Assembly (NCBI GenBank): GCA_016716745.1
Contig: JADJVD010000015.1
Coordinates: forward strand, 1-64,000
Direction: 5' to 3'
From: Hyphomicrobiales bacterium
Lineage (GTDB): Bacteria > Pseudomonadota > Alphaproteobacteria > Rhizobiales > Beijerinckiaceae
DNA length: 64,000 bases
Positions 41,757 through 49,955 of this stretch are shown in pieces. How positions within the stretch are numbered: position 1 is the stretch's first letter; every line of letters starts with the position of its first letter. Under the pieces are notes generated by a model. It did no database searches. It saw only the letters and a program-made list of their open reading frames with translations, and was not told the DNA's origin. A program made the translations under genes and the position numbers.

Positions 41757-42869
41757 ATGCGCCTGGCTGCCTACAATGTCGAGAATCTGTTCGACCGCGC
41801 CCGCGCGATGAATCTTGACAGTTGGGCCGAGGGTCGGCCGATCCTGGAACGCTTCGCCAAACTCAACGCGTTGCTCGGCCGGGCGACCTATGCCGCCGCC
41901 GACAAGACGCGCATGCGGGCGCTCCTCGTCGAGCTCGGACTCGAGCGGTCGGATGTCGCGCCTTTCGTGATCCTGCGGCGCAATCGCGGCGGCCTGCTGA
42001 AGCGGCCGACGGCGGGCGGCGTGGAGATCATCGCCGACGGCCGCGCCGACTGGGTCGGTTCGCTGGAGTTGCGCGACGAGCCTATCGACGAGCAGGCGAT
42101 GCGAAACACGGCGCGCGTGATCGCCGATCTGCGCGCGGACGTGCTGGCGGTCGTGGAGGCTGAAAACCGGCCGGCCCTGGCGCAATTCAACGACAGGATC
42201 GTCACCGCACTGGGCGGCGCGCCGTTCCGTCACGTCATGCTGATCGACGGGAATGACGATCGCGGCATCGACGTCGGGCTGCTCACGGGCGCAGACTACC
42301 AAATCGGCCGGTTGCGCAGCCATGTCGACGACCGGCTGGCCAATGGCGGGCCTGTGTTCTCGCGAGACTGCCCGGAATTCGAGGTGACCACGCCCGGCGG
42401 CGGCCGCCTCGTCGTGCTGGTCAATCATTTCAAAAGCAAGGGATTCGGCGCCAAGGCCGCCTCCGACGCGCGGCGGCGGGCGCAGGCCGGGCGCGTCGCC
42501 GAAATCTACGCCGCGCTGATCGAAACCGGCGAGACGCGTGTCGCCGTCGTGGGCGATCTGAACGATACGCCGGACAGCGCGACGCTGGCGCCGCTGCTCG
42601 GCGGGACGGACCTGCGCGACGCCTTCACGCATCCGGCTTTCGACGACGACGGCCATCCCGGCACGCACGGCGCGTGCCGGGCGGGCGACAAGATCGACTA
42701 TATCCTCCTGTCGCCTGAACTTTATGCACGCGTCACGGGCGGCGGCGTCGAGCGTCGCGGCATGTGGGCCGGCGCGCGCGCCAAGCGGTGGACAATGTAC
42801 GACACGCTGACGCGCGAGCAGGAGGCCGCCTCCGACCACGCCGCGATCTGGGTCGACCTCGGCGTGTAG
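41757..42869 (+). CDS. Endonuclease/exonuclease/phosphatase-family protein
   Basis: A 370-residue EEP-fold protein. Motifs: RLAAYNVENLFDRA (metal-binding Asn/Glu-type opening), DVLAVVEAENRPALAQFND, LVNHFKSKGFG, VAVVGDLNDTPDS (the catalytic GDxND) and ASDHAAIWVDL (SDH). EEP enzymes cleave phosphodiester or phosphomonoester bonds in DNA, RNA, lipids or inositol phosphates. No signal peptide is visible and the specific substrate is unknown. A GGAGGG ribosome site precedes the ATG. The stop is 7 nt from the convergent nfuA-like gene. Confidence 0.85.
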   Translation: MRLAAYNVENLFDRARAMNLDSWAEGRPILERFAKLNALLGRATYAAADKTRMRALLVELGLERSDVAPFVILRRNRGGLLKRPTAGGVEIIADGRADWVGSLELRDEPIDEQAMRNTARVIADLRADVLAVVEAENRPALAQFNDRIVTALGGAPFRHVMLIDGNDDRGIDVGLLTGADYQIGRLRSHVDDRLANGGPVFSRDCPEFEVTTPGGGRLVVLVNHFKSKGFGAKAASDARRRAQAGRVAEIYAALIETGETRVAVVGDLNDTPDSATLAPLLGGTDLRDAFTHPAFDDDGHPGTHGACRAGDKIDYILLSPELYARVTGGGVERRGMWAGARAKRWTMYDTLTREQEAASDHAAIWVDLGV

Positions 42870-42876
42870 CGACGCC

Positions 42877-43440
42877 TCAGACCTGCTCGACCTCCCGCAC
42901 CTCGGGCAGGAAGTGGCGCAGAAGATTCTGGATGCCGTTCTTCAGCGTCGCCGTCGAGGACGGGCAGCCCGAGCAGGCGCCCTTCATGGCGAGATAGACC
43001 ACGCCGTCCTTGAAGCCGCGGAAGGTGATGTCGCCGCCGTCGCCCGCCACGGCGGGACGCACGCGCGTGTCGAGCAGCTCCTTGATCGCGGAGACCGTTT
43101 CGGCGTCCTCGGCAGCGAAGAACTCGTCGTCCTCGTCCCGATCCTCGCCCTCGGCGCCGTCCTCGAGCAGCGGCTGGCCGGAGACGAAATGCTCCATGAT
43201 CGCGCCGAGGATGGCGGGCTTCAGATGCTGCCATTCGCCGTCCGACTTCGTGACGGTGATGAAGTCGGAGCCGAAGAAGACGCCGCTGACGCCGTCGACG
43301 GCGAACAGCACGCGGGCGAGCGGCGAGGCGGCGGCGCCGGCGACGTTGCGCATGTCGAGCGTGCCCGATGGCATCACCGCCCTGCCGGGCAGGAATTTCA
43401 GGGTCGCCGGATTCGGCGTGGCTTCGGTCTGGATGAACAT
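42877..43440 (-). CDS. NfuA/NFU1-type iron-sulfur scaffold protein
   Basis: A 187-residue Fe-S cluster carrier. The N-terminal Nfu_N domain is MFIQTEATPNPATLKFLPGRAVMPSGTLD, an acidic linker (EGEDRDEDDEFF) follows, and the C-terminal NifU-like domain has the cluster-binding CxxC as KGACSGCPSSTATLKNGI. It delivers 4Fe-4S clusters to client enzymes. The nfu-usp-trpS order is conserved, from memory, in Hyphomicrobiales. The leader region (43477-43493) can form a GGCCCC/GGGGCC hairpin with no clear function. Confidence 0.92.
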   Translation of the reverse strand: MFIQTEATPNPATLKFLPGRAVMPSGTLDMRNVAGAAASPLARVLFAVDGVSGVFFGSDFITVTKSDGEWQHLKPAILGAIMEHFVSGQPLLEDGAEGEDRDEDDEFFAAEDAETVSAIKELLDTRVRPAVAGDGGDITFRGFKDGVVYLAMKGACSGCPSSTATLKNGIQNLLRHFLPEVREVEQV

Positions 43441-43561
43441 GACGGATCGCGCTCCGGGTCAAGGTCGGGCGGATGGGGCCCCAAATCGGGGCCGGACCTC
43501 TAACATGGGGCGCGCCGGGGCGCGACACAATCCTGCCGCGCGCCGTCCTGCCGGCGGCGCC

Positions 43562-44056
43562 TCAAGACATGGCGTCGATGTCGGAGTCCTTCAGGCCGCC
43601 CGGCACGATCACGACAGGCACGGGGAAGGCCGCGGCGGCGTGGGCGATGCTGCTGACGAGCGGACCCGGCCCGTCCGAGCCGGTTCCGGCGGCCAGCACA
43701 AGGTAGGCGATGTCCTCGTCCTCCTCGATCAGCCGCACGATCTCGTCGGCGCGCTTGCCCTCGCGGATGACGCGCTCGGGCTCGACGCCGGCCACCGCGC
43801 GGGCGCGTTCGGCGTAACTCTCGAGCAGTTTGGCGGCGTCCTCCTCCGCCTCCTGCCGCATCACGTCGCCGACGCCGAGCCAGTGCTGGAATTCGCCCGG
43901 CTCGATCACGCAGACCATGGTCAGGCCGCCGCCGATGCGCGAGGCGCGGCGCGCGGCGAAATACACCGCCCGCTCGCACTCCTGCGTCGCGTCCGCGACG
44001 ACGAGGAATTTCGGCCGATGGCCGACTTCATAGGATCGACGGGTGCGCGCCGTCAT
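43562..44056 (-). CDS. Universal stress protein (UspA family)
   Basis: A 164-residue UspA-fold protein. The first strand and nucleotide-loop acidic residue are in KFLVVADATQECERAVYFAARRA. The C-terminal ATP-binding loop, normally GxxGxxxxxGSxxxxV, reads GTGSDGPGPLVSSIAHAAAAFPVPVVIVP, so it is close to the ATP-binding type. Function in stress survival is general to the family. Lies between trpS and nfuA on the same strand. Confidence 0.85.
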   Translation of the reverse strand: MTARTRRSYEVGHRPKFLVVADATQECERAVYFAARRASRIGGGLTMVCVIEPGEFQHWLGVGDVMRQEAEEDAAKLLESYAERARAVAGVEPERVIREGKRADEIVRLIEEDEDIAYLVLAAGTGSDGPGPLVSSIAHAAAAFPVPVVIVPGGLKDSDIDAMS

Positions 44057-44120
44057 GCAGCCTCCTGCGCGTCGCGGCGATGCTGACAGGGCCGGGCGCG
44101 CAGGGCAAGCGGGGGCGGGC

Positions 44121-44139
44121 GCGCGGCCAAAGGCCGCGC
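44121..44139 (-). terminator. Hairpin after trpS
   Basis: An 8-bp perfect stem GCGCGGCC / GGCCGCGC with an AAA loop, 32 nt after the trpS stop on the minus strand. It has no T-run downstream, so it is at best a Rho-assisted terminator or processing site between trpS and usp. Confidence 0.35.
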
Positions 44140-44170
44140 CCGACGGTTCCGCTTTCCGCGGATTTCCGCC

Positions 44171-45217
44171 TCAGCGCAGAAAGCCGACGATGTCCTTGAC
44201 GTCGTCCATCGTCTTCGCCGCCAGCGCGCGGGCGCGCGCGCCGCCGTCGGCGAGAACGGAGTCGATGTAGCCGGGGTCCGCCTGCAAGCGTTTCATCTCG
44301 GCGCCGATGGGCCCGAGTTTGGCGACCGCCAGATCGACCAGCGCGGCCTTGAAGGTGGAGAACTGGCCGCCGCCGAACGTCTTGAGGACGGCCGACTTCT
44401 CGGCGCCTTCGAGCGCGGCGAAGATGCCGACGAGATTGTCGGCCTCGGGGCGCGCGGCGAGGCCCTCGACCTCGCCGGGCAACGGCTCGGGATCGGTTCT
44501 GGCCTTGCGCACCTTCTGGGCGATTGCGTCGGCGTCGTCCGACAGGTTGATGCGCGAGTAGTCGGACGGGTCCGACTTCGACATCTTCTTCGTGCCGTCG
44601 CGCAGGCTCATCACGCGCGTCGCGGGGCCCAGAATCAATGGCTCGGGAAGCGGAAAGAAGCCGTCCGCATGGCCAAGGCGCGCAATGTCGGCGGCGAAGT
44701 CGTTATTGAACTTCTGCGCGATGTCGCGCGAGAGCTCCAGATGCTGCTTCTGATCGTCGCCGACCGGCACGTGCGTCGCGCGATAAACGAGAATGTCGGC
44801 CGCCATCAACACGGGATAATCGTAAAGGCCGATGGAGGCGTTCTCGCGATCCTTGCCGGCCTTCTCCTTGAACTGCGTCATGCGGTTCAGCCAGCCGATG
44901 CGGGCGACGCAGTTGAACACCCAGGCGAGTTCGGCGTGCTCGGGCACGCGGGACTGGTTGAAGACGATGTGTTTCTTCGGGTCGATGCCGCAGGCGATGT
45001 AGGCGGCCGCCACCTCTCGCGTGGCGCGGGCGAGCTCGGCCGGGCCGCCCCACACGTCGACGGACTGGGTGATCGCATGCATGTCGACGACGCAATAGAT
45101 GCAGTCGTAATCGGCTTGCAGCGCGACGAAATTGCGGATCGCGCCAAGATAATTGCCGAGATGCAGATTGCCCGTAGGCTGCACGCCGGAGAACACGAGC
45201 TTGTCGAAACGGGCCAT
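44171..45217 (-). CDS. trpS: Tryptophanyl-tRNA synthetase
   Basis: Charges tRNA-Trp. A 348-residue class I synthetase with the HIGH-equivalent TGNLHLGNYLGA near residue 15, the tryptophan pocket segment YDCIYCVVDMHAIT, VPVGDDQKQHLELSRDIA and the KMSKS loop as KKMSKSDPSDYSRI. The length and start (MARFDKLVFSGVQPTG) are standard for alphaproteobacteria. Confidence 0.96.
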   Translation of the reverse strand: MARFDKLVFSGVQPTGNLHLGNYLGAIRNFVALQADYDCIYCVVDMHAITQSVDVWGGPAELARATREVAAAYIACGIDPKKHIVFNQSRVPEHAELAWVFNCVARIGWLNRMTQFKEKAGKDRENASIGLYDYPVLMAADILVYRATHVPVGDDQKQHLELSRDIAQKFNNDFAADIARLGHADGFFPLPEPLILGPATRVMSLRDGTKKMSKSDPSDYSRINLSDDADAIAQKVRKARTDPEPLPGEVEGLAARPEADNLVGIFAALEGAEKSAVLKTFGGGQFSTFKAALVDLAVAKLGPIGAEMKRLQADPGYIDSVLADGGARARALAAKTMDDVKDIVGFLR

Positions 45218-45304
45218 CGCCGCAGGATCCGGGATCGAATTGGGAAGGCCGGGTTATGGCAACCGCGCGCGCCGGACGCAAGGGGCGGCCGGGCGAGCGG
45301 CTGG

Positions 45305-46606
45305 CTACAGCACGAAGCGGCTCAGATCGACATTCGCCGCGAGCTCTCCGAGATGGCGCATCACATGCGCCCCGTCGATGACGACGCGGTCGCCGCCGCG
45401 GTCGGGCGCGGTGAAGCTCACCTCGTCGAGGATACGCTCCATCACCGTCTGCAACCGGCGGGCGCCGATGTTCTCGACCGACGAGTTGACGCGCACGGCG
45501 ACGCGCGCGATCGCCTCGATCGCGTCCGGCGTGAAGACGAGTTCGACGCCCTCCGTCGCCAGCAGCGCGGCGTATTGCTTGACGAGGCTCGCCTCGGTGT
45601 CGGTGAGGATGCGACGAAAGTCGTTCTCGTCGAGCGAGGCGAGCTCGACGCGGATCGGCAGGCGGCCCTGCAATTCGGGCAACAGGTCCGAGGGCCGCGC
45701 GACGTGGAAGGCGCCCGAGGCGATGAACAGGATGTGGTCCGTCTTCACCGCGCCGTGCTTGGTCGGCACGCTCGTGCCCTCGATCAGCGGCAACAGGTCG
45801 CGCTGCACGCCCTCGCGCGAGACGCCGCCGTCGCGGCCGTCGCGCGCGCAGATCTTGTCGATCTCGTCGAGAAAGACGATGCCGTTGTTCTCCACGTCGC
45901 GGATGGCCTCCTGCACGATCTGGTCCTGATCGAGCATCTTGTCGCTTTCCTCGGCGATCAGCGGCTCGTGCGCGTCGCGCACGGCGAGGCGGCGCGTGCG
46001 CGGGCGGCCGAAGCCCTTGCCGAAGATGTCGCCGAGATTGATCGCGCCGATGGAGGCGCCGGGCATGTTCGGCAGTTCGAGCATCGGCATGCCGCCGCCG
46101 GCCTGCGTCAGTTCGATCTCGATCTCCTTGTCGTCGAGTTCGCCGGCGCGCAGCTTCTTGCGGAAGGAATCGCGCGTCGCGGCGGACGAGCCGGAGCCGA
46201 CGAGGGCGTCGAGCACGCGCTCCTCGGCGCGCAGATGGGCCTGCGCCTCATGCGTCTTGCGCTTCTTCTGCTTGACGAGGCCGATGGCGATCTCGACCAG
46301 ATCGCGAACGATCTGCTCGACGTCGCGGCCGACATAGCCGACCTCGGTGAACTTCGTCGCCTCGACCTTGAGGAAGGGCGCGTCGGCAAGGCGCGCGAGG
46401 CGGCGCGCGATCTCGGTCTTGCCGCAGCCGGTCGGTCCGATCATCAGGATGTTCTTGGGCAGCACCTCGTCGCGCATCGCGCCCTCGAGGCGCAGCCGCC
46501 GCCAGCGATTGCGCAGCGCGATGGCCACGGCGCGCTTGGCCGGATGCTGGCCGACGATGTAGCGGTCGAGTTCGGAGACGATCTCGCGCGGCGAGAAATC
46601 GGTCAT
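45305..46606 (-). CDS. hslU: HslU ATPase subunit of HslUV protease
   Basis: The AAA+ unfoldase that feeds substrates to HslV. At 433 residues it is full length. Motifs: YIVGQHPAKRAVAIALRNRWRR, Walker A MIGPTGCGKTEIARRLA, pore loop EVGYVGRDVEQIVRDL, the intermediate I-domain (~110-240), Walker B GIVFLDEIDKIC, and the C-terminal ENIGARRLQTVMERILDEVSF with the final DLSRFVL tail that docks into HslV. The gene starts 35 nt after hslV in the same operon. Confidence 0.96.
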   Translation of the reverse strand: MTDFSPREIVSELDRYIVGQHPAKRAVAIALRNRWRRLRLEGAMRDEVLPKNILMIGPTGCGKTEIARRLARLADAPFLKVEATKFTEVGYVGRDVEQIVRDLVEIAIGLVKQKKRKTHEAQAHLRAEERVLDALVGSGSSAATRDSFRKKLRAGELDDKEIEIELTQAGGGMPMLELPNMPGASIGAINLGDIFGKGFGRPRTRRLAVRDAHEPLIAEESDKMLDQDQIVQEAIRDVENNGIVFLDEIDKICARDGRDGGVSREGVQRDLLPLIEGTSVPTKHGAVKTDHILFIASGAFHVARPSDLLPELQGRLPIRVELASLDENDFRRILTDTEASLVKQYAALLATEGVELVFTPDAIEAIARVAVRVNSSVENIGARRLQTVMERILDEVSFTAPDRGGDRVVIDGAHVMRHLGELAANVDLSRFVL

Positions 46607-46641
46607 GTCATGCTCCGCAAGGGCGCGCGCGACGCAGGCCG

Positions 46642-47223
46642 TCAGGCCGTCGTCGCCTCGATCGCCTCCATCACAAGATTGCCGTTGGTATAGACGCAGA
46701 TGTCGGCGGCGATGCCCATCGCGCGCCGGACGATCTCTTCCGGCTCCAGCGGCGTCGGCAGCAGCGCGCGGGCGGCCGCCATCGCGTAGTTGCCGCCCGA
46801 GCCGATCGCCACCGCGCTGCCGAATTCGCCGTACTCAGGCTCCAGGACGTCGCCCGTGCCTGAGAGGACGAGCCCGACATTGCCGTCCGACACCAGCATC
46901 ATGGCCTCGAGCCGGCGCAGGAAGCGGTCGGTCCGCCAATCCTTGGCGAGCTCGACGCAGGCGCGCACGAGCTGACCGGGATATTGTTCGAGCTTGGCCT
47001 CCAGCCGCTCGGACAGGGCGAAAGCGTCGGCGGTGGCGCCGGCGAAGCCCGCCACCACATTGCCACGGCCGATGCGGCGCACCTTGCGGGCGTTGTGCTT
47101 GATCACGGTCTGGCCGATCGACACCTGACCGTCGCCGCCGACGACGGTGCGGGCGCCCTTGCGCACCATCAGGATGGTGGTGGCGTGCCACACGTCCTCG
47201 CGCGGCGGATTGGACCCAATCAT
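46642..47223 (-). CDS. hslV: HslV peptidase subunit of HslUV protease
   Basis: A proteasome-like threonine peptidase. The 193-residue precursor begins MIGSNPPREDVWHATTILMVRKG; removal of the short propeptide exposes the catalytic Thr of TTIL. The conserved VVGGDGQVSIGQTVIKHNARKVRRI and GFAGATADAFAL follow, with GSGGNYAMAAARAL near the C-terminus. The ATG at 47223 fits the family start better than an earlier in-frame codon. First gene of hslVU, behind a candidate promoter at 47251-47280. Confidence 0.95.
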   Translation of the reverse strand: MIGSNPPREDVWHATTILMVRKGARTVVGGDGQVSIGQTVIKHNARKVRRIGRGNVVAGFAGATADAFALSERLEAKLEQYPGQLVRACVELAKDWRTDRFLRRLEAMMLVSDGNVGLVLSGTGDVLEPEYGEFGSAVAIGSGGNYAMAAARALLPTPLEPEEIVRRAMGIAADICVYTNGNLVMEAIEATTA

Positions 47224-47250
47224 GTCTGACGCTCCGGGCGAACCTCCCCG

Positions 47251-47280
47251 CATCTAGGTAGGGACGGCGCGCGGCGCAAG
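47251..47280 (-). promoter_or_regulatory. Candidate hslVU promoter
   Basis: On the minus strand CTTGCG, 17 nt, CTAGAT lies about 28 nt before the hslV start codon. TTGCGC/TAGATG with the same spacing fits a sigma-70 promoter, and a CTTG-type -35 is also what heat-shock sigma factors of this class use, as expected for hslVU. The rest of the 47224-47559 gap shows no gene. It holds the kup leader, with a 9-nt tandem duplication GACGCCACA at 47525-47542 just before the kup start. Confidence 0.35.
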
Positions 47281-47559
47281 CGCGCAGACGCCGCCGGGGT
47301 TTCCGCGACGAAAGGCGAACGCCGGCGCGGGCGGCGCGATTTTCCGCGTCCGCAGGGCGCCTGTGGACGGCATTTCCCGAAGGCCGAGGCAAGAATCCCG
47401 CTCGCGGGGCGCCGGAGAGGCGCGGGTCATGCGTCGCCAAAGCGGCTGGCCGGCGGCCGGACGCGCCTACGGCGCCCTTCTCGGCGCTTGCGATTGGCGC
47501 TATAGGCGTGCGTTCGTGCGCCCTGACGCCACAGACGCCACAGATGTGGAGCCGCCTGC

Positions 47560-49476
47560 ATGAGTGAGGAGACGGCCCCGGCCGCAACGATCCGGCCGGA
47601 GCAAGACAGCGCCGACTCGCACGGGCATGGCGGCTTCTGGACCCTGACGGTGGGGTCGATCGGCGTCGTCTACGGCGACATCGGCACCAGCCCGCTCTAT
47701 GCGATGCGCGAATCGCTGATGCACGCCAAGCCGACCGGCGTCGGCACGGCCGAGATCTACGGCGTCGTGTCGCTGCTGACATGGGCGCTCATCATCATCG
47801 TCACGCTGAAATATGTCGTCTACCTGATGCAGGCGGACAACAACGGCGAAGGCGGCACGCTGTCCCTGATGGCGCTGGCGCAGCGCGCGCTCGGGCGCCG
47901 TTCGCTCGGCGTCTTCTTTCTGGGAGTCACCGGCGCGGCGCTGTTTGCGGGCGACGCGATCATCACGCCGGCGATCTCGGTGCTGTCGGCGGTGGAGGGC
48001 CTGAAGGTCGTCACGCCGCAACTCGAGCACTACGTCATTCCGATCACGCTGGCGATCATCGTGGCGCTGTTCTCGGTGCAGAGCCGAGGCACGAGCAAGG
48101 TGGCCGCGTTCTTCGGGCCGATCATGATCGTCTGGTTCATCACGCTCGGCGTGCTCGGGGTGATGCATATCGGCGATTCCCCCGACATCCTGAACGCGCT
48201 CAACCCGTGGCACGCGCTGAAATTCGTGTTCAGCCACGGCGTCATCGGCTTCGTCGTGATGGGCAGCGTGTTCCTGGCCGTCACCGGCGCCGAGGCGCTC
48301 TATGCGGACATGGGCCATTTCGGCAAGAAGCCGATCCGCTGGGCCTGGATCGGGCTCGTGCTGCCTTCGCTGCTGCTGAACTATTACGGCCAGGGCGCGC
48401 TGATCCTGAAGCACCCGGACGCGATGGAGAACCCGTTCTTCCTGCTGGCGCCGGACTGGGCGGCGCTGCCGCTCGTCCTGCTCGCCACCGTCGCCACCGT
48501 GATCGCCAGCCAGGCGACGATCACCGGCGCCTTCTCGCTGACGCGGCAGGCGATTCAGCTCGGCCTGCTGCCCCGTCTCGAAATCCAGCACACGTCCGAC
48601 GCCCATTCCGGGCAGATCTACATTCCCCGCGTCAACCGGCTGTTGCTGATCGGCGTCATCATCCTGGTGTTCACCTTCAAGTCGTCGAGCGCGCTGGCCT
48701 CCGCCTACGGCATCGCGGTCACCGCCTCGATGGTGGTCGATTCCTGCCTCGCCTTCTACGTCGTGCGGAAACTTTGGAACTGGCCCGTCGCGGGCGCGGC
48801 CGCCTTCGTCGCCGGCTTCCTCGTCATCGAGCTCGCCTTCCTCGGCGCCAATCTTCTCAAGCTCGTCGACGGCGGCTGGGTGCCCGTCCTGTTCGGCGCG
48901 GCCATGATCGTGACGATGTGGACCTGGGTGCGCGGCACCGCCTACCTCAACCAGAAGACGCATCGCGATTCCATTCCGCTCGCGGATCTGATGCGGATGC
49001 TGGAGAAGAGCAAGCCGACGCGCGTGCCCGGAACGGCGATCTTCCTGACCAGCGATCTCGATGTCGCGCCGGCGGCGCTGATGCACAATCTCAAGCACAA
49101 CAAGGTGCTGCACGAGCGCGTCGTCATCATGTCGGTGAAGACGGAGCCGAGGCCGCGCGTTCCCAGCCCGGAGCGTTACGAAATCGAGAAAATGTCGAAC
49201 GACTTCATCCGCGCGACGCTGCATTTCGGCTACATGGAGAGCCCGCGCGTGCCGGCCGCCCTCGCGATGATGCGCAAGCAGGGGCACAAGTTCGACATCA
49301 TGACGACGTCGTTCTTCCTGGGGCGGCGCTCGATCAAGGCCTCCCCCACATCGGGCATGCCGACGTGGCAGGATCACCTCTACATTTTCCTGTCGAAGCA
49401 GGCCTCGAACGCGACGGACTTCTTCTCGATCCCGTCCGACCGCGTGGTCGAGCTCGGCGCGCAGGTCACGGTGTAG
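47560..49476 (+). CDS. kup: KUP-family potassium uptake transporter
   Basis: A 638-residue K+/H+ symporter-type protein. The N-terminal signature GSIGVVYGDIGTSPLYAMRES is followed by about twelve membrane helices (e.g. YGVVSLLTWALIIIVTLKYVVYLMQADNNGEGG, with the conserved NGEGG loop), SLLLNYYGQGALIL, and the C-terminal cytoplasmic domain (~residue 490 on: VPGTAIFLTSDLDVAPAALMHNLKHNKVLHERVV), which ends FFSIPSDRVVELGAQVTV, the family terminus. Monocistronic; convergent with the YSGRPDP protein genes. Confidence 0.95.
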   Translation: MSEETAPAATIRPEQDSADSHGHGGFWTLTVGSIGVVYGDIGTSPLYAMRESLMHAKPTGVGTAEIYGVVSLLTWALIIIVTLKYVVYLMQADNNGEGGTLSLMALAQRALGRRSLGVFFLGVTGAALFAGDAIITPAISVLSAVEGLKVVTPQLEHYVIPITLAIIVALFSVQSRGTSKVAAFFGPIMIVWFITLGVLGVMHIGDSPDILNALNPWHALKFVFSHGVIGFVVMGSVFLAVTGAEALYADMGHFGKKPIRWAWIGLVLPSLLLNYYGQGALILKHPDAMENPFFLLAPDWAALPLVLLATVATVIASQATITGAFSLTRQAIQLGLLPRLEIQHTSDAHSGQIYIPRVNRLLLIGVIILVFTFKSSSALASAYGIAVTASMVVDSCLAFYVVRKLWNWPVAGAAAFVAGFLVIELAFLGANLLKLVDGGWVPVLFGAAMIVTMWTWVRGTAYLNQKTHRDSIPLADLMRMLEKSKPTRVPGTAIFLTSDLDVAPAALMHNLKHNKVLHERVVIMSVKTEPRPRVPSPERYEIEKMSNDFIRATLHFGYMESPRVPAALAMMRKQGHKFDIMTTSFFLGRRSIKASPTSGMPTWQDHLYIFLSKQASNATDFFSIPSDRVVELGAQVTV

Positions 49477-49504
49477 CGCGCCGACCCGCCTATCGCCCGG
49501 CGCG

Positions 49505-49954
49505 CTATTTCGACTTGTCGATCTGGCCGAGCGCGGCGTCGAGCGCCCTGGCGTCGACGCTCTCGCGCCCCGTGCCGACGATCCAGCGCTCGAGATCGCG
49601 GCCTCTGTCCTCCAGAGACGCCGCGCCGATCGCCACCCGGCCGCCGCCGATCTCGATCTCCCGGCCATCGGAGAAGCTGACCGTCAGGCCGCGATAGCCG
49701 AGCGCGCCGGCCGGCGGCGGCGCGGCCGCGGCTTCCGGCAGTGCGTCGAGCCGCCTCAGCAACTCCGCCAGCCGGCCGCCCTCGAGCGTCCATGTCGGGT
49801 CGGGTCGGCCGCTGTAGATGTTCATCGTCACCACCGCGCCGGTCTGCTCCGCGCCCAGTCGCTTGCTCGAGGCCGCCATCGCCCAATCTCCCAACAGGCC
49901 TATCGCCGCGACCAGAAGCGCGGCCGGGCCGATCATGCGCTTGCGCCGGGCCAT
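49505..49954 (-). CDS. Exported protein with YSGRPDP...LGYRG module (149 aa)
   Basis: Unrecognised function. The start at 49954 lies one base after the stop of the 282-residue gene (TGAGATG), so the two are translationally coupled. An N-terminal signal peptide or anchor (MARRKRMIGPAALLVAAIGLLGDWAMA) is followed by NIYSGRPDPTWTLEGGRLAELLRRLDALP (47-53 is the motif core) and, after a Pro/Ala linker, GALGYRGLTVSFSDGREIEIGGG (85-89). The same YSGRP(N/D)P and LGYRG elements occur in the same order in the upstream partner, so both proteins share one small domain of ~60-80 residues. The C-terminal ~45 residues are helical and charged. Likely periplasmic. Confidence 0.65.
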   Translation of the reverse strand: MARRKRMIGPAALLVAAIGLLGDWAMAASSKRLGAEQTGAVVTMNIYSGRPDPTWTLEGGRLAELLRRLDALPEAAAAPPPAGALGYRGLTVSFSDGREIEIGGGRVAIGAASLEDRGRDLERWIVGTGRESVDARALDAALGQIDKSK

Positions 49955-49955
49955 C

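Noticed and set aside
43461..43498. GC-rich inverted repeats in the nfuA leader as a possible riboswitch
   Set aside because: Only a 6-bp stem with weak outer pairing; does not match any riboswitch architecture I know.
47525..47542. Tandem 9-nt repeat GACGCCACA in the kup leader
   Set aside because: Only two copies; no sign of a regulatory role or phase-variable length.
47363..47563. A 66-codon open frame before kup
   Set aside because: It overlaps the kup start codon, has no ribosome site or similarity and is composed of Arg/Gly/Ala typical of chance frames at high GC.
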